Below, one piece after another: positions 17,321-24,693 of a stretch of 43,118 nucleotides of DNA; positions within the stretch are counted from its first letter, which is position 1, and every line of letters begins with the position of its first letter. The translations under genes and the position numbers were made by a program. Below the pieces are notes generated by a model. It was not told the DNA's origin, did no database searches, and worked only from the letters and a program-made list of their open reading frames with translations. The stretch comes from JBFLVU01 sp964589625. GTDB lineage: Bacteria > Acidobacteriota > UBA4820 > DSQY01. The stretch covers positions 1 through 43,118 of the forward strand of contig CAZPSH010000022.1 in the NCBI GenBank assembly GCA_964589625.1. The letters are read 5' to 3'.

Positions 17321-17360
17321 GTGATTGGGTGATGAGGCGATTGGGTGACTTGGTGATCAT
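17321..17360. repeat. Degenerate octameric tandem repeat
   Basis: Five consecutive 8-base units, GTGATTGG, GTGATGAG, GCGATTGG, GTGACTTG and GTGATCAT, share the frame GTGAnnnG. The unit length equals that of the cleaner array at 20600-20679, but the unit sequence differs. Confidence 0.45.
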
Positions 17361-17446
17361 GTCGGTAGGCGAGCGGGTACGGGAAGGGCCTCCTTCCGAT
17401 TTCCCCCGACCCGTTCTTCTTGCCCGGCCTGCGCCGGGAGTACGGT

Positions 17447-18334
17447 TCACGCGGCGGGCGGGAACATCACCTTGAGCGCCAGGGGGAGGATCTCCACGGT
17501 GGCCGGCTCGGTCAGGGTCTTCAGGTTTCCGTCCACGTGGATGTAGGTGGGCCGGTCCACGGAGATCTCCAGGATGTCGGTCTTGAAGGTCTTGACTCCG
17601 CTGAGCATTTCCATGCGCCTCAACAGGACCATGGGAAGCGCGACAAAGCGCTCCATGGGGCCGTAATCGCCCAGGAGGGTCACGTCCATCAGGCCGTCGT
17701 GGAGGTCGGCGTGGGGCGTGAGGAAAAAGCCGCCCCCGGCGCACTGCCCGTTTCCAAACTCCACCAGGACCCCCTTGCTCTGGAACTCCCAGTCGCGGCC
17801 CTTCAGTTTGAAGTGGGGGTTCTTGTAGGTCGGCAGGTTCTTCAGGACGACCACCAGGTAGGACAGGATCCCCGTCAGCGTCTTGACCTTTTGGTTGTCC
17901 GCCGTAACCTGGCCGTCGAAGCCCACGCCCACGGTGTTAAGGAAGGTGTGGGGGCCAAAGCGGCCCACGTCGATGGGCTTCATCACGCCATCCCGGAGTG
18001 TGCGGATCGCGAGGTCCATTTTCCGGTAGACACCCAGGGCGCGGGCGAAATCGTTCCCCGTTCCCGCGGGCAGGAGGGCCAGGGTCGACTCGGTGCCGAT
18101 GAGACCGCGGCCCGTCTCGCTGACCGTGCCGTCCCCCCCCACGCAGGCGACCACGTCGTAGGAGGCGTCGGCCCCCTCCTGGGCCAGTCGGGTCGCGTCG
18201 TCCGGTCCCTCCGTCCAGACCACGTCGTAGCTCAGGCCCATCTCGCGGCATCCCGCCTCGATGGCGGGAAGCGCTTTGAGGGCCTTCCCCCTACCCGCCG
18301 CCGGATTCACGATGATGAGCGTCTTTTTCTTCAT
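17447..18334 (-). CDS. Diacylglycerol kinase / YegS-like lipid kinase
   Basis: This 295-residue DAGK-catalytic-domain protein phosphorylates a lipid alcohol, probably diacylglycerol, at the inner face of the membrane. It has the phosphate-binding NPAAGRG (10-16), the nucleotide motif GGDGT (66-70), GTGNDFAR (91-98), FLNTVGVGFDG, and the C-terminal beta-sandwich with GGGFFLTPHADLHDGLMDV, ending in DGN and EILPLALKVMFPP. The ATG at 18334 begins the homologous region; a TTG six codons upstream is in frame but less likely, because the -10 element overlaps it. Substrate choice among diacylglycerol, phosphatidylglycerol and sphingoid bases cannot be told from sequence. Confidence 0.88.
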   Translation of the reverse strand: MKKKTLIIVNPAAGRGKALKALPAIEAGCREMGLSYDVVWTEGPDDATRLAQEGADASYDVVACVGGDGTVSETGRGLIGTESTLALLPAGTGNDFARALGVYRKMDLAIRTLRDGVMKPIDVGRFGPHTFLNTVGVGFDGQVTADNQKVKTLTGILSYLVVVLKNLPTYKNPHFKLKGRDWEFQSKGVLVEFGNGQCAGGGFFLTPHADLHDGLMDVTLLGDYGPMERFVALPMVLLRRMEMLSGVKTFKTDILEISVDRPTYIHVDGNLKTLTEPATVEILPLALKVMFPPAA

Positions 18335-18340
18335 GGGCCT

Positions 18341-18349
18341 AAGGTACCA
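18341..18349 (-). promoter_or_regulatory. Candidate extended -10 of the lipid-kinase gene, leaderless
   Basis: TG-G-TACCTT ends six bases before the ATG at 18334, with AGGCCC between. The predicted first transcribed base is the A of the start codon. No good ribosome site exists. Confidence 0.3.
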
Positions 18350-18408
18350 CAAGTGGAGGCCGAGAGGAGAGGCAAGTACGGACCGGAAAGGCCCGGACCG
18401 CGACGGCC

Positions 18409-18426
18409 CGAATCCTTGAGGATTCG
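18409..18426 (-). terminator. Hairpin downstream of argS
   Basis: CGAATCC-TTGA-GGATTCG is a perfect 7-bp stem with a stable tetraloop, 68 bases past the argS stop. No T tract follows on the minus strand. Confidence 0.35.
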
Positions 18427-18493
18427 CGTCGGGGGGAGGCGTCGTCCGGCGTCGGCGGCCCGGTCCCCCCGCGCAGGGAGCTCCCCCGCCGTT

Positions 18494-20464
18494 CTACATT
18501 TTCTCGGGAACGGGTATGCCCAGCAGGGTCTCAAGACCGCTCCGAAGGAGGCGCGCGAAGAGCGCGACCGTGTAGAGCCGGGCGAACCGCTTCTTCGGGT
18601 CCGCCTCCTGGATCACGGGGAACTGGTGATAGTAGCCGTGGAAGGCCTGTGCCGCGTCGAAGTACTGGCGGGCCACGATGTTCAGGTCCAACCCGTCCAC
18701 CGCGGTTCGCACCTGGATCGGCACCCGCAGGAAGAGGGAGACCAGCCCCCACCCCTCCTCGTCGAAGTGAGCCACGGCCTCCCTGGCGGCGGCCTTGTCA
18801 TGCGGATCGGGCACCTCCAGGCCCGCCTCCCGGGCCTTTCTCAGGATGTTCTCGGCGCGCACGCAGGCATACTGGAGATACGGCCCCGTGTCGCCCTCGA
18901 AGGCCAGCGCCTGGTCCAGGTCGAAGGGGATGATGACGTTCTTTCCGTAACGCACCATGTAGTACCGGAGCGCTCCCACCGACAGGGCTCGGGAGCGATC
19001 GCCCGCCTCCCCCTCCGGAAGCCCGGGCTCCCGCTTGAGGATCTCTTCCCGGGCCCGTTCCTCCAGCCGGTCCAGAAGGTGATTCGCCTGGAAGCCGAGG
19101 CCCTTCCGGCCGGACATCTCGACGAATGGCTTCTGCAGATCCTCCTCGGAAACCTGGAGGGAGGCCCCCCGCTCCATTTCGGCGCGGACGAAGGCGGCGG
19201 AGAGAGCCACCATCTCGTACGCGAAGTGAATCGAGCGCTCGGCCTGGGCTTCGTGGCCCATCTGCTTCAACCCCTCCTTCACGATCTTCTGAAGGTAGGA
19301 CTGGCGCACGTCGATGACGTTGTAGACGGCCTCGCCGCCGCCGAAGGCGGGGGCTCCAGGGTCGGACTTCGAAGAGTCGGTCCGCCAGACCTCCCCCACG
19401 GGCGTTTGGAAGCGCCGGTAGTGGAAGTCCCTGCCGAGGAGTCCGAACTTCCAAAGCTGGTAGGCCATGTCCTTGCCGATGTACGTGACGGTGCCGTTGG
19501 AGCGCACGATGACCTTGTCGGCGTCCGACAGGCCCTTGAACTCCTCGGATTCCTGCAGCGCCATGACCCAGCACCCGCGGTTCTTGTCCTCCGACACGTC
19601 GGGGACTCGGTGGATGGCGCCCGAGGACTTGAGCTTCTCGAAGCAGGCCTGCCAGAACCCGATCTTCAGGATGTCGCTCTCGTGGGGCAAAACCTCGTAG
19701 GCGATTCCCAGCCTTGCCATCGTCGCCAGGTGGCACCGGACCATCTCCTCCGCCACCAGGGCGGCCATCTCCGCCGTCGGGTTGTTCCCCTCCTCCATCT
19801 GGCGGAGGGTCTCGTATCGGGCCCTCTTGTTCTCTTCCGAGGCCTCGTACCAGGGCGCCACTCGAGCGTACAGGTCCCAGCAGAAGGAATCGAAGGGCCC
19901 TTCAAGGGAGCCGGCCAGGGCCGCCTTCAGCCGCATGAGGTCCCAACCGAGGATCCGCTGGAACCCCACGACCACGTCGGCCACCTGGACGCCCGTGTCG
20001 TCGATGTAATTCTGGACCTCCACCCGGCGGCCCAGGTACTGGAGGCAGCGCACGAGCGTGTCCCCCAGGACGGCGTTGCGGAGGTGACCCACGTGGGCGG
20101 CCTTGTTTGGGTTGATGTTCGTGTGCTCCACGATGACCTTGTCGCCCGAGGTGTAGGGGAGGAACTTTCCCGAAAGAAGCCGGTCCACCGCGTCCGCCCG
20201 GTCCAGGTACAGGTTGAGGTACCCCCCGGCCGCGCGGATTTCCCGGACGCCGGTGAGGGTCGCCGGCGCGAGCTCCCGCGCTAGGTCCGCCGGGTTGCGC
20301 CGGAGGGACTTGGCCAGCGCGAAGGCAACCGGCGACGCCGCGTCGCCCATCTCGGGCCTGGGAGGAAAGGTGATGGGGATCCGGTCGGGCCGCCAGGATA
20401 TTCCGAGGCGGTCCCGGATGGCGTCCGCCAGTTCTTCCTGCCATGTCGCAAGGGCCGTCAGCAT
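18494..20464 (-). CDS. argS: Arginyl-tRNA synthetase
   Basis: This 656-residue class I synthetase charges tRNA-Arg. It has an N-terminal tRNA-binding (Add-1) domain at 1-100, the HIGH motif as HVGH (124-127) within NPNKAAHVGHLRNAVLGD, and the KMSKS loop as MSGRKG (450-455). A C-terminal DALR anticodon-binding domain contains YLQYACVRAENILRKA. It is longer than the usual 550-590 residues, owing to inserts in the catalytic domain between about 180 and 420. The start ATG follows a TGC-TTTAAT element (20481-20473) so closely that the transcript may be leaderless, and no ribosome site is seen. It appears to be monocistronic. Confidence 0.96.
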   Translation of the reverse strand: MLTALATWQEELADAIRDRLGISWRPDRIPITFPPRPEMGDAASPVAFALAKSLRRNPADLARELAPATLTGVREIRAAGGYLNLYLDRADAVDRLLSGKFLPYTSGDKVIVEHTNINPNKAAHVGHLRNAVLGDTLVRCLQYLGRRVEVQNYIDDTGVQVADVVVGFQRILGWDLMRLKAALAGSLEGPFDSFCWDLYARVAPWYEASEENKRARYETLRQMEEGNNPTAEMAALVAEEMVRCHLATMARLGIAYEVLPHESDILKIGFWQACFEKLKSSGAIHRVPDVSEDKNRGCWVMALQESEEFKGLSDADKVIVRSNGTVTYIGKDMAYQLWKFGLLGRDFHYRRFQTPVGEVWRTDSSKSDPGAPAFGGGEAVYNVIDVRQSYLQKIVKEGLKQMGHEAQAERSIHFAYEMVALSAAFVRAEMERGASLQVSEEDLQKPFVEMSGRKGLGFQANHLLDRLEERAREEILKREPGLPEGEAGDRSRALSVGALRYYMVRYGKNVIIPFDLDQALAFEGDTGPYLQYACVRAENILRKAREAGLEVPDPHDKAAAREAVAHFDEEGWGLVSLFLRVPIQVRTAVDGLDLNIVARQYFDAAQAFHGYYHQFPVIQEADPKKRFARLYTVALFARLLRSGLETLLGIPVPEKM

Positions 20465-20472
20465 GGCCCCGA

Positions 20473-20481
20473 ATTAAAGCA
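20473..20481 (-). promoter_or_regulatory. Candidate extended -10 promoter of argS
   Basis: TGC-TTTAAT ends eight bases before the argS ATG. The arrangement matches those before queA and the DUF2231 gene. No convincing -35 is seen. Confidence 0.3.
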
Positions 20482-20525
20482 CACCCAAGGGCCCCGCGAA
20501 AAGGGGCCGTCCCTGCGTTCTCAGT

Positions 20526-20544
20526 TCACTCCGACGCGGAGTGA
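20526..20544. terminator. Perfect hairpin between phosphatase gene and argS
   Basis: TCACTCCG-ACG-CGGAGTGA is a perfect 8-bp stem with a three-base loop. It lies downstream of the histidine phosphatase and the octamer array, and upstream of argS, so it could end the long B12 transcript. No T run is present. Confidence 0.4.
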
Positions 20545-20599
20545 GGAGGGCGATCGTCGCGGAGGGCGGAGCCGGTGGCTGTGGACCCTCTTCCTTCCT

Positions 20600-20679
20600 C
20601 CCCTACTCCCCTACTCCCCTACTCACCTACTCCCCTACTCCCCTACTCACCTACTCCCCTACTCCCCTACTCCCCTACC
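20600..20679. repeat. Octameric tandem repeat, ten units
   Basis: Ten 8-base units run without interruption. Seven read CCCCTACT, units 4 and 7 read CACCTACT, and unit 10 ends CCCCTACC. The two variant units are three units apart. The array overlaps the 3' end of the histidine-phosphatase gene, and its TAG stop (20669-20667) lies inside unit 9. An 8-base unit shifts frame on copy-number change, so slippage would alter the protein C-terminus. Confidence 0.85.
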
Positions 20680-21287
20680 AAATGGCACCCCACGTTCCAG
20701 CCGTCGCAGAACACGCGCCCGCGGGTGAAGCGGAAGAGGCTCACGGAGGCGTTGTCGGTGGCGAAGTACCGGGCGCGCTGGGGCGGGATTCCCATGACGC
20801 GGGAGAGGATCATCCGGTTGAGGAGCCCGTGGGCCACGAGGAGGACGTGTCCGGCCGCCGCGAGTTCCGCGGCCCGGCCCTCGAAGAAGCGGTCCACGCG
20901 CTCCCGGACGTCCTGAACCGACTCCCCCCCGGGGATCCGGAAGAGCGGGTCGTCCATCCACGCGTCGTAGGCCTCCGGTTCGGTCCGCCTCAGTTCGTCG
21001 ATGGAGCGGCCCTCCCACTCTCCGCAGTGCATTTCCCGCAGGAGCGGATCCACCACGAGCTTGGGGACCGCGAGACGCTCCTGGACGGCGCGAGCGGTCT
21101 CCCGCGCCCGGCGAAGGTCGGAGGTGTAGGCCGCGGGAAAGGCCACTTCCCTCGACGCGAGGGCGTGCGCGAGGACCTCCGCCTGGGTCATCCCCCTCTC
21201 GGACAGGGGCACGTCCACGGAGCCCTGCACGCGGTTGTCGGAGTTCCATTCGGTCTCACCGTGGCGGACGAGCACGAGGAATTTCAT
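20667..21287 (-). CDS. Histidine phosphatase family protein (phosphoglycerate mutase-like)
   Basis: This 206-residue enzyme of the branch-1 histidine phosphatase superfamily has the phospho-acceptor motif LVRHGETEWN near residue 7, TSDLRRARETA, a CGEWEGRSIDEL block and a second catalytic His in LLVAHGLLNR. The start ATG at 21287 is preceded by AAGGA; an in-frame TTG two codons earlier is less likely. The gene lies downstream of, and on the same strand as, the btu genes, so an alpha-ribazole phosphatase (CobC) role in B12 salvage is possible, but the motifs do not separate it from sugar or nucleotide phosphatases. The last residues and stop codon are formed by the octamer array. Confidence 0.82.
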   Translation of the reverse strand: MKFLVLVRHGETEWNSDNRVQGSVDVPLSERGMTQAEVLAHALASREVAFPAAYTSDLRRARETARAVQERLAVPKLVVDPLLREMHCGEWEGRSIDELRRTEPEAYDAWMDDPLFRIPGGESVQDVRERVDRFFEGRAAELAAAGHVLLVAHGLLNRMILSRVMGIPPQRARYFATDNASVSLFRFTRGRVFCDGWNVGCHLVGE

Positions 21288-21338
21288 GGGCAAAGTCCTT
21301 CGGTTGGAGAGGGGAAAGGAGGCCCCGCCGGGGCGGCC

Positions 21339-22220
21339 TCAGGAGACCTTGGCGTTCCACTCGGCCAGGACGTCCCGGAAGCGCTCGGCGAGGAGGCGCT
21401 GGGACTCGGGGCCTTCGAGGTGGGCGGCCTGGCTGAGGATCTCCTGGCACATGTTCTGAACGGCCTCCGTGCCCCGGCCGCCCTCCAGTTCGGACTTGGC
21501 CCGGCGGTAGGCCCGGAGGATCACGCTCCACCCCACCTCTCCCATGGCGATCTGGGCCTCTTCCCTCAGCTTCCGGATGAGGCCGTGGAGCTCCTTGCGG
21601 AGGTCGTCCGAATCCACGGCGACCCCGCCCTCCACGGCGTTCAGGCCCGACTCTTCCATGGAGGGCCCGGCGGGCTCCAGGCCCGGCTCTTCCAGGGTGA
21701 TGAGGCCCATGGTGACAAGGCCGTACAGCAGTTTGGCCACCTCGAAGGCGGGCAGGTTCACGCGGCGGGCGATCTCGGAGATCCCCGTCTTCCCGTCGAT
21801 CTTGCTCAGGACCAGCCATTCCTGTGTGTTGAGGTTGATCTGGCCCTGCTTGCCCTCGGGCACCTGGAAGCGCGGCACGTGCTCCAGGGAGGGGATTTTC
21901 TTGTTGAGGACCCGCCACTCGTCCATGCGGCGGGCCGCCTCCATGAGGAGGTTGGTGTTGTTCTTGGTGACGGTGCGCTCGGGCGACTCCTCCCCCGGGA
22001 GGAAGCGGAAGCTCCCCTCGTCCCAGGTCGCCAGGGCGTACACGGCCTCCTCGCCCCGGAGGTCCCCGAGGGTCGCGTGGACGATGCGTCCGGCCTCCAG
22101 GTAGATGAGGCCCTCCTCCCGGCCCCTCAGAAGCTGGAAGGCGCCCGTCTTCCCCGAAACCGCGACGAGTTGGATGACGTCCGGGAGGTGCAACTCCCTC
22201 AGGGAGCCCTGAAAGGTCAT
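21339..22220 (-). CDS. DUF4388 domain protein
   Basis: This 293-residue soluble protein starts with a DUF4388 (PatA N-terminal-like) domain at about 1-80: FQGSLRELHLPDVIQLVAVS, then GAFQLLRGREEGLIYLEAGRIVHA, then FLPGEESPE. Residues about 125-180 look like a winged-helix-type region (QEWLVLSKIDGKTGISEIARRVNL, then LVTMGLITLEE). The C-terminal third is helical. DUF4388 proteins are common in Acidobacteriota, Myxococcota and cyanobacteria, often with receiver domains or in gliding and type IV pilus signalling; the exact role is unknown. It lies 60 bases after the small membrane protein gene and 51 before the phosphatase gene. Confidence 0.8.
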   Translation of the reverse strand: MTFQGSLRELHLPDVIQLVAVSGKTGAFQLLRGREEGLIYLEAGRIVHATLGDLRGEEAVYALATWDEGSFRFLPGEESPERTVTKNNTNLLMEAARRMDEWRVLNKKIPSLEHVPRFQVPEGKQGQINLNTQEWLVLSKIDGKTGISEIARRVNLPAFEVAKLLYGLVTMGLITLEEPGLEPAGPSMEESGLNAVEGGVAVDSDDLRKELHGLIRKLREEAQIAMGEVGWSVILRAYRRAKSELEGGRGTEAVQNMCQEILSQAAHLEGPESQRLLAERFRDVLAEWNAKVS

Positions 22221-22280
22221 GGATGCCGTCCCGTTTCCCCGACGCCGCTGAACGTACTCACCGTGAAGGCCCCGCCTCTC

Positions 22281-22577
22281 TCATCTGTGAAGACATGTGA
22301 ATGTAACACAAGGCCTTGGGCGAGTCAAAGGCACAACCGCGGCGGGCGATTCCGTCCGGGAGGGGAGCGATTTCACCCCCACGGAGGGAAGCGGACGCCG
22401 CGGCCGTTCGCGGGTGATGTAGGTCTCTTGGGCCCGATCTTCCTCGGCATCCTGGCGGCGGCGCTTCTCGCGGTACCCGGCGAAGATCAGCCAGCCTCCC
22501 GCCGCCATGAGGGCGACGGGCCAGAAATCCAGAAGCCACGACAGGTCCACGTCGAAGTAGATCTGGAGGCTCGCCAC
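22281..22577 (-). CDS. Small membrane protein with LiaF-like helix pair
   Basis: This predicted protein of about 98 residues has a hydrophobic helix LLDFWPVALMAAGGWLIFAGY followed by YREKRRRQ. The pattern resembles the helix pairs of LiaI/LiaF-type (DUF5668) membrane proteins. The frame continues upstream of the GTG at 22577 for 17 codons, to the stop codon of the TonB receptor gene, and those codons encode another hydrophobic helix (GLLAGLLLFVLGA). The real start may therefore be a non-standard CTG (22613 or 22601). The C-terminal 45 residues are polar and Pro/Arg-rich. Function unknown. Confidence 0.5.
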   Translation of the reverse strand: MASLQIYFDVDLSWLLDFWPVALMAAGGWLIFAGYREKRRRQDAEEDRAQETYITRERPRRPLPSVGVKSLPSRTESPAAVVPLTRPRPCVTFTCLHR

Positions 22578-22628
22578 CGCGCCGAGAACAAAAAGGAGCA
22601 GTCCCGCGAGCAGCCCGCTCTGGCCCGC

Positions 22629-24629
22629 TCAGAAGCTCCAGGTCAGGGCGAGGCGGAAGGAACGGGGCGCGGAGGGGGTGAAGTAGTCTGTCGCTCCGTT
22701 GGTGATGCCGCGCCCGGAATAGGCCTTGTCCAGGAGGTTGAAGGCTACCGCTTCGACCGTGAGCGCCCGGTGGGCCCACCGCGCCGAGAGGTCGGCGGCG
22801 GTGTAGCCGGGGAGCGACGCGCGGCGGTTGGCGAGGTCGTTGTCGAGGAGCTGGGGGCCCACCCAGGAGGCCGCCAGGCGCACGGTCCATTCCCCGCCGT
22901 TCCACTGCAGGCCCGCCGTGCCCTGGGCGCGGGGGACCATGGGCAGGCGCCTTCCGGCATAGGGCCCCGCGGTCACCTCCGCGTCCTGGTAGGAACCCGA
23001 AGCGAAGACGCGGAAGCCGGCGGGGAGGGGCCACTCCGCCTCGGCCTCCACGCCGCGCCGGAAGGAGCGGCCCACGTTCCGGTTCTGGCCGATGAACCAC
23101 TGGGGGTTGGTCAGGACGAAGACCACCTCGTCGCGCATCTCCATCCGGTAAACGGTCACCTTGAAGCGCCGCCCCTGGGAGATGTACCGCCACCCCGCCT
23201 CCCAGTCGGAGGAGCGGGTGGACTCGAGGTCGGGATTGGAGGAGAAGCCGGGATAGGCGAAGAGGTCCACCACCGAGGGGATGCGGTATCCCTGGGAGCG
23301 GGTCAGGAAGGCAGAGGAGGCCTCCCCCGTGCGGTAGAGGAGCCCCGCGCGCCACGTGGTCTCCCGGAAGGTCCGGCGGACGTCGTTGGACGGCGCGCGC
23401 CGGTCCGTGTAGGCGTAGCGCGCCCTGTCGGTCCGGGCGCCGCAGAGGACCTGCCACGCCCCCCAGGCCGCCTCGCCCTGGGCGTAGATCCCCTCCGACC
23501 TCTGGCGCGTCCTCGTGTCGGAGGCCGGAGACGGGTTCTGCCCGAAGATGTCCGTGAAGGACCCGCGGCCTTCGAAGGTGCCCCTCGAGAGCTCCGCCCC
23601 TCCGCTGAAGGAGAAGGCCGCCTCGCCCCAGCCCCAGGAGCGGGAGGCCTGCGCCGCGCCGCCCCTCAGCCGCTCCCGGCCCGCCGTGAGGAAGCCGGAG
23701 CCGAAGCGGCCCGTGGTGAGGGTGTCACGGTCGTGGAAGCGGCCGTACGCTTGTCCGGCCACGCTCCATCCGCCCGCCTTCCCTCGGTACCCGAGGGACG
23801 CCAGGCGGTGGCGTCCCCGCGTGCCGTCGTACAGGTTGAAGGGGGACTGCTCTCGGTCCCGTCTCAGCTCTTCCCCCGTGAGGGCGCCGGGGGCGCTCTG
23901 AGCCCCGCCGGAGTACTTGAGGAGGAGGGAGAACTCGTGCCCATCGAGGGGCACGGCGTTCAAGCGGAGGATTCCGTCGTCGAGGCGGTGGCCGTCGTTC
24001 TGGCGCCAACCCCGCTCGGCCCGGCGCGATCCCGCCGCGTAGAACTCCACGGGGCCGCGGCTTCCCGAGGCGCGCACGAGGGTTTCCCACGCCCCGAAGG
24101 AGCCCCCCCCCGCCGTGAGGTCCAGGCGGGGAAAGCCGGGCCGGCGCCGCGTGATGACGTTCACGACGCCCGCCAGGGCGCCGCCTCCGTACAAGGGCGC
24201 CGCCGCACCGGAGTAAACCTCGATGCGTTCCACGTCCCCGATCGGGATGAGGTCCCAACGGACGGCGTTGTCCTGGAGGTCGTTCAGCCGCACTCCGTCG
24301 AGGAAGACGGCCAGGCTCGTCCCCTGCGGAAACCCGCGCACGTCCACCGTGCTCTCCGCGGCATTCCCCGTCTGGTTGTGCAGGGTGACGCCGGGAAGCT
24401 GGGACAGGATCTCCTGAAGGGTGCGCGCCCCGGAGGCCTCGATGGCCTCCCGGGACACGACCACCACGGGGGCCGCCGTGTCGAGGATCTGTCTCTCTTC
24501 GCCGGGAAGGCGTTCCCCGTAGACGGTGATCTCCGTCTGGTAGTTCTCCAGCAGTCGCGAGGGCTCTTGGGCCGCCGCCCAGAGACCGGCCAGCAGGAGC
24601 GTCGCCCCGATTCCCATCCGTTCCACCAT
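22629..24629 (-). CDS. btuB: TonB-dependent outer membrane receptor, probable cobalamin receptor
   Basis: This 666-residue protein has a signal peptide (1-20), a TonB box-like TEITVYG (32-38), a plug domain at about 50-155 (TLQEILSQLPGVTLHNQTG, DVRGFPQG, VFLDGVRLND, IEVYSGAAAPLYGGGALAGVVNVIT) and a 22-strand-type barrel ending in the terminal Phe of FRLALTWSF. It lies 64 bases after btuD in an operon under a cobalamin riboswitch, which is the main reason to call it a B12 or cobinamide receptor. The sequence alone would equally fit a siderophore receptor. GGGGGAGGG precedes the ATG. Confidence 0.85.
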   Translation of the reverse strand: MVERMGIGATLLLAGLWAAAQEPSRLLENYQTEITVYGERLPGEERQILDTAAPVVVVSREAIEASGARTLQEILSQLPGVTLHNQTGNAAESTVDVRGFPQGTSLAVFLDGVRLNDLQDNAVRWDLIPIGDVERIEVYSGAAAPLYGGGALAGVVNVITRRRPGFPRLDLTAGGGSFGAWETLVRASGSRGPVEFYAAGSRRAERGWRQNDGHRLDDGILRLNAVPLDGHEFSLLLKYSGGAQSAPGALTGEELRRDREQSPFNLYDGTRGRHRLASLGYRGKAGGWSVAGQAYGRFHDRDTLTTGRFGSGFLTAGRERLRGGAAQASRSWGWGEAAFSFSGGAELSRGTFEGRGSFTDIFGQNPSPASDTRTRQRSEGIYAQGEAAWGAWQVLCGARTDRARYAYTDRRAPSNDVRRTFRETTWRAGLLYRTGEASSAFLTRSQGYRIPSVVDLFAYPGFSSNPDLESTRSSDWEAGWRYISQGRRFKVTVYRMEMRDEVVFVLTNPQWFIGQNRNVGRSFRRGVEAEAEWPLPAGFRVFASGSYQDAEVTAGPYAGRRLPMVPRAQGTAGLQWNGGEWTVRLAASWVGPQLLDNDLANRRASLPGYTAADLSARWAHRALTVEAVAFNLLDKAYSGRGITNGATDYFTPSAPRSFRLALTWSF

Positions 24630-24693
24630 GGTCTACCCTCCCCCCGGGCGCGCCGCGCCGGATTTCGGCCCGGCCGCACCGGGCGTATCGTGT

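Larger units (their letters stand above)
17171..17446. other. Gap between the efflux promoter and the lipid-kinase gene
   Basis: No gene is seen in these 276 bases. They hold a perfect hairpin (17231-17249) and a short stretch of degenerate octamers (17321-17360), listed separately. The segment is less GC-rich than its neighbours. Confidence 0.5.

Noticed and set aside
17420..20284. Plus-strand open frame of 954 codons
   Set aside because: It lies opposite argS and the lipid-kinase gene, both of which have full catalytic motifs; its composition is typical of an antisense shadow.
20600..20679. CRISPR-like array
   Set aside because: The units are 8 bases, directly adjacent and without spacers; no cas gene is nearby.
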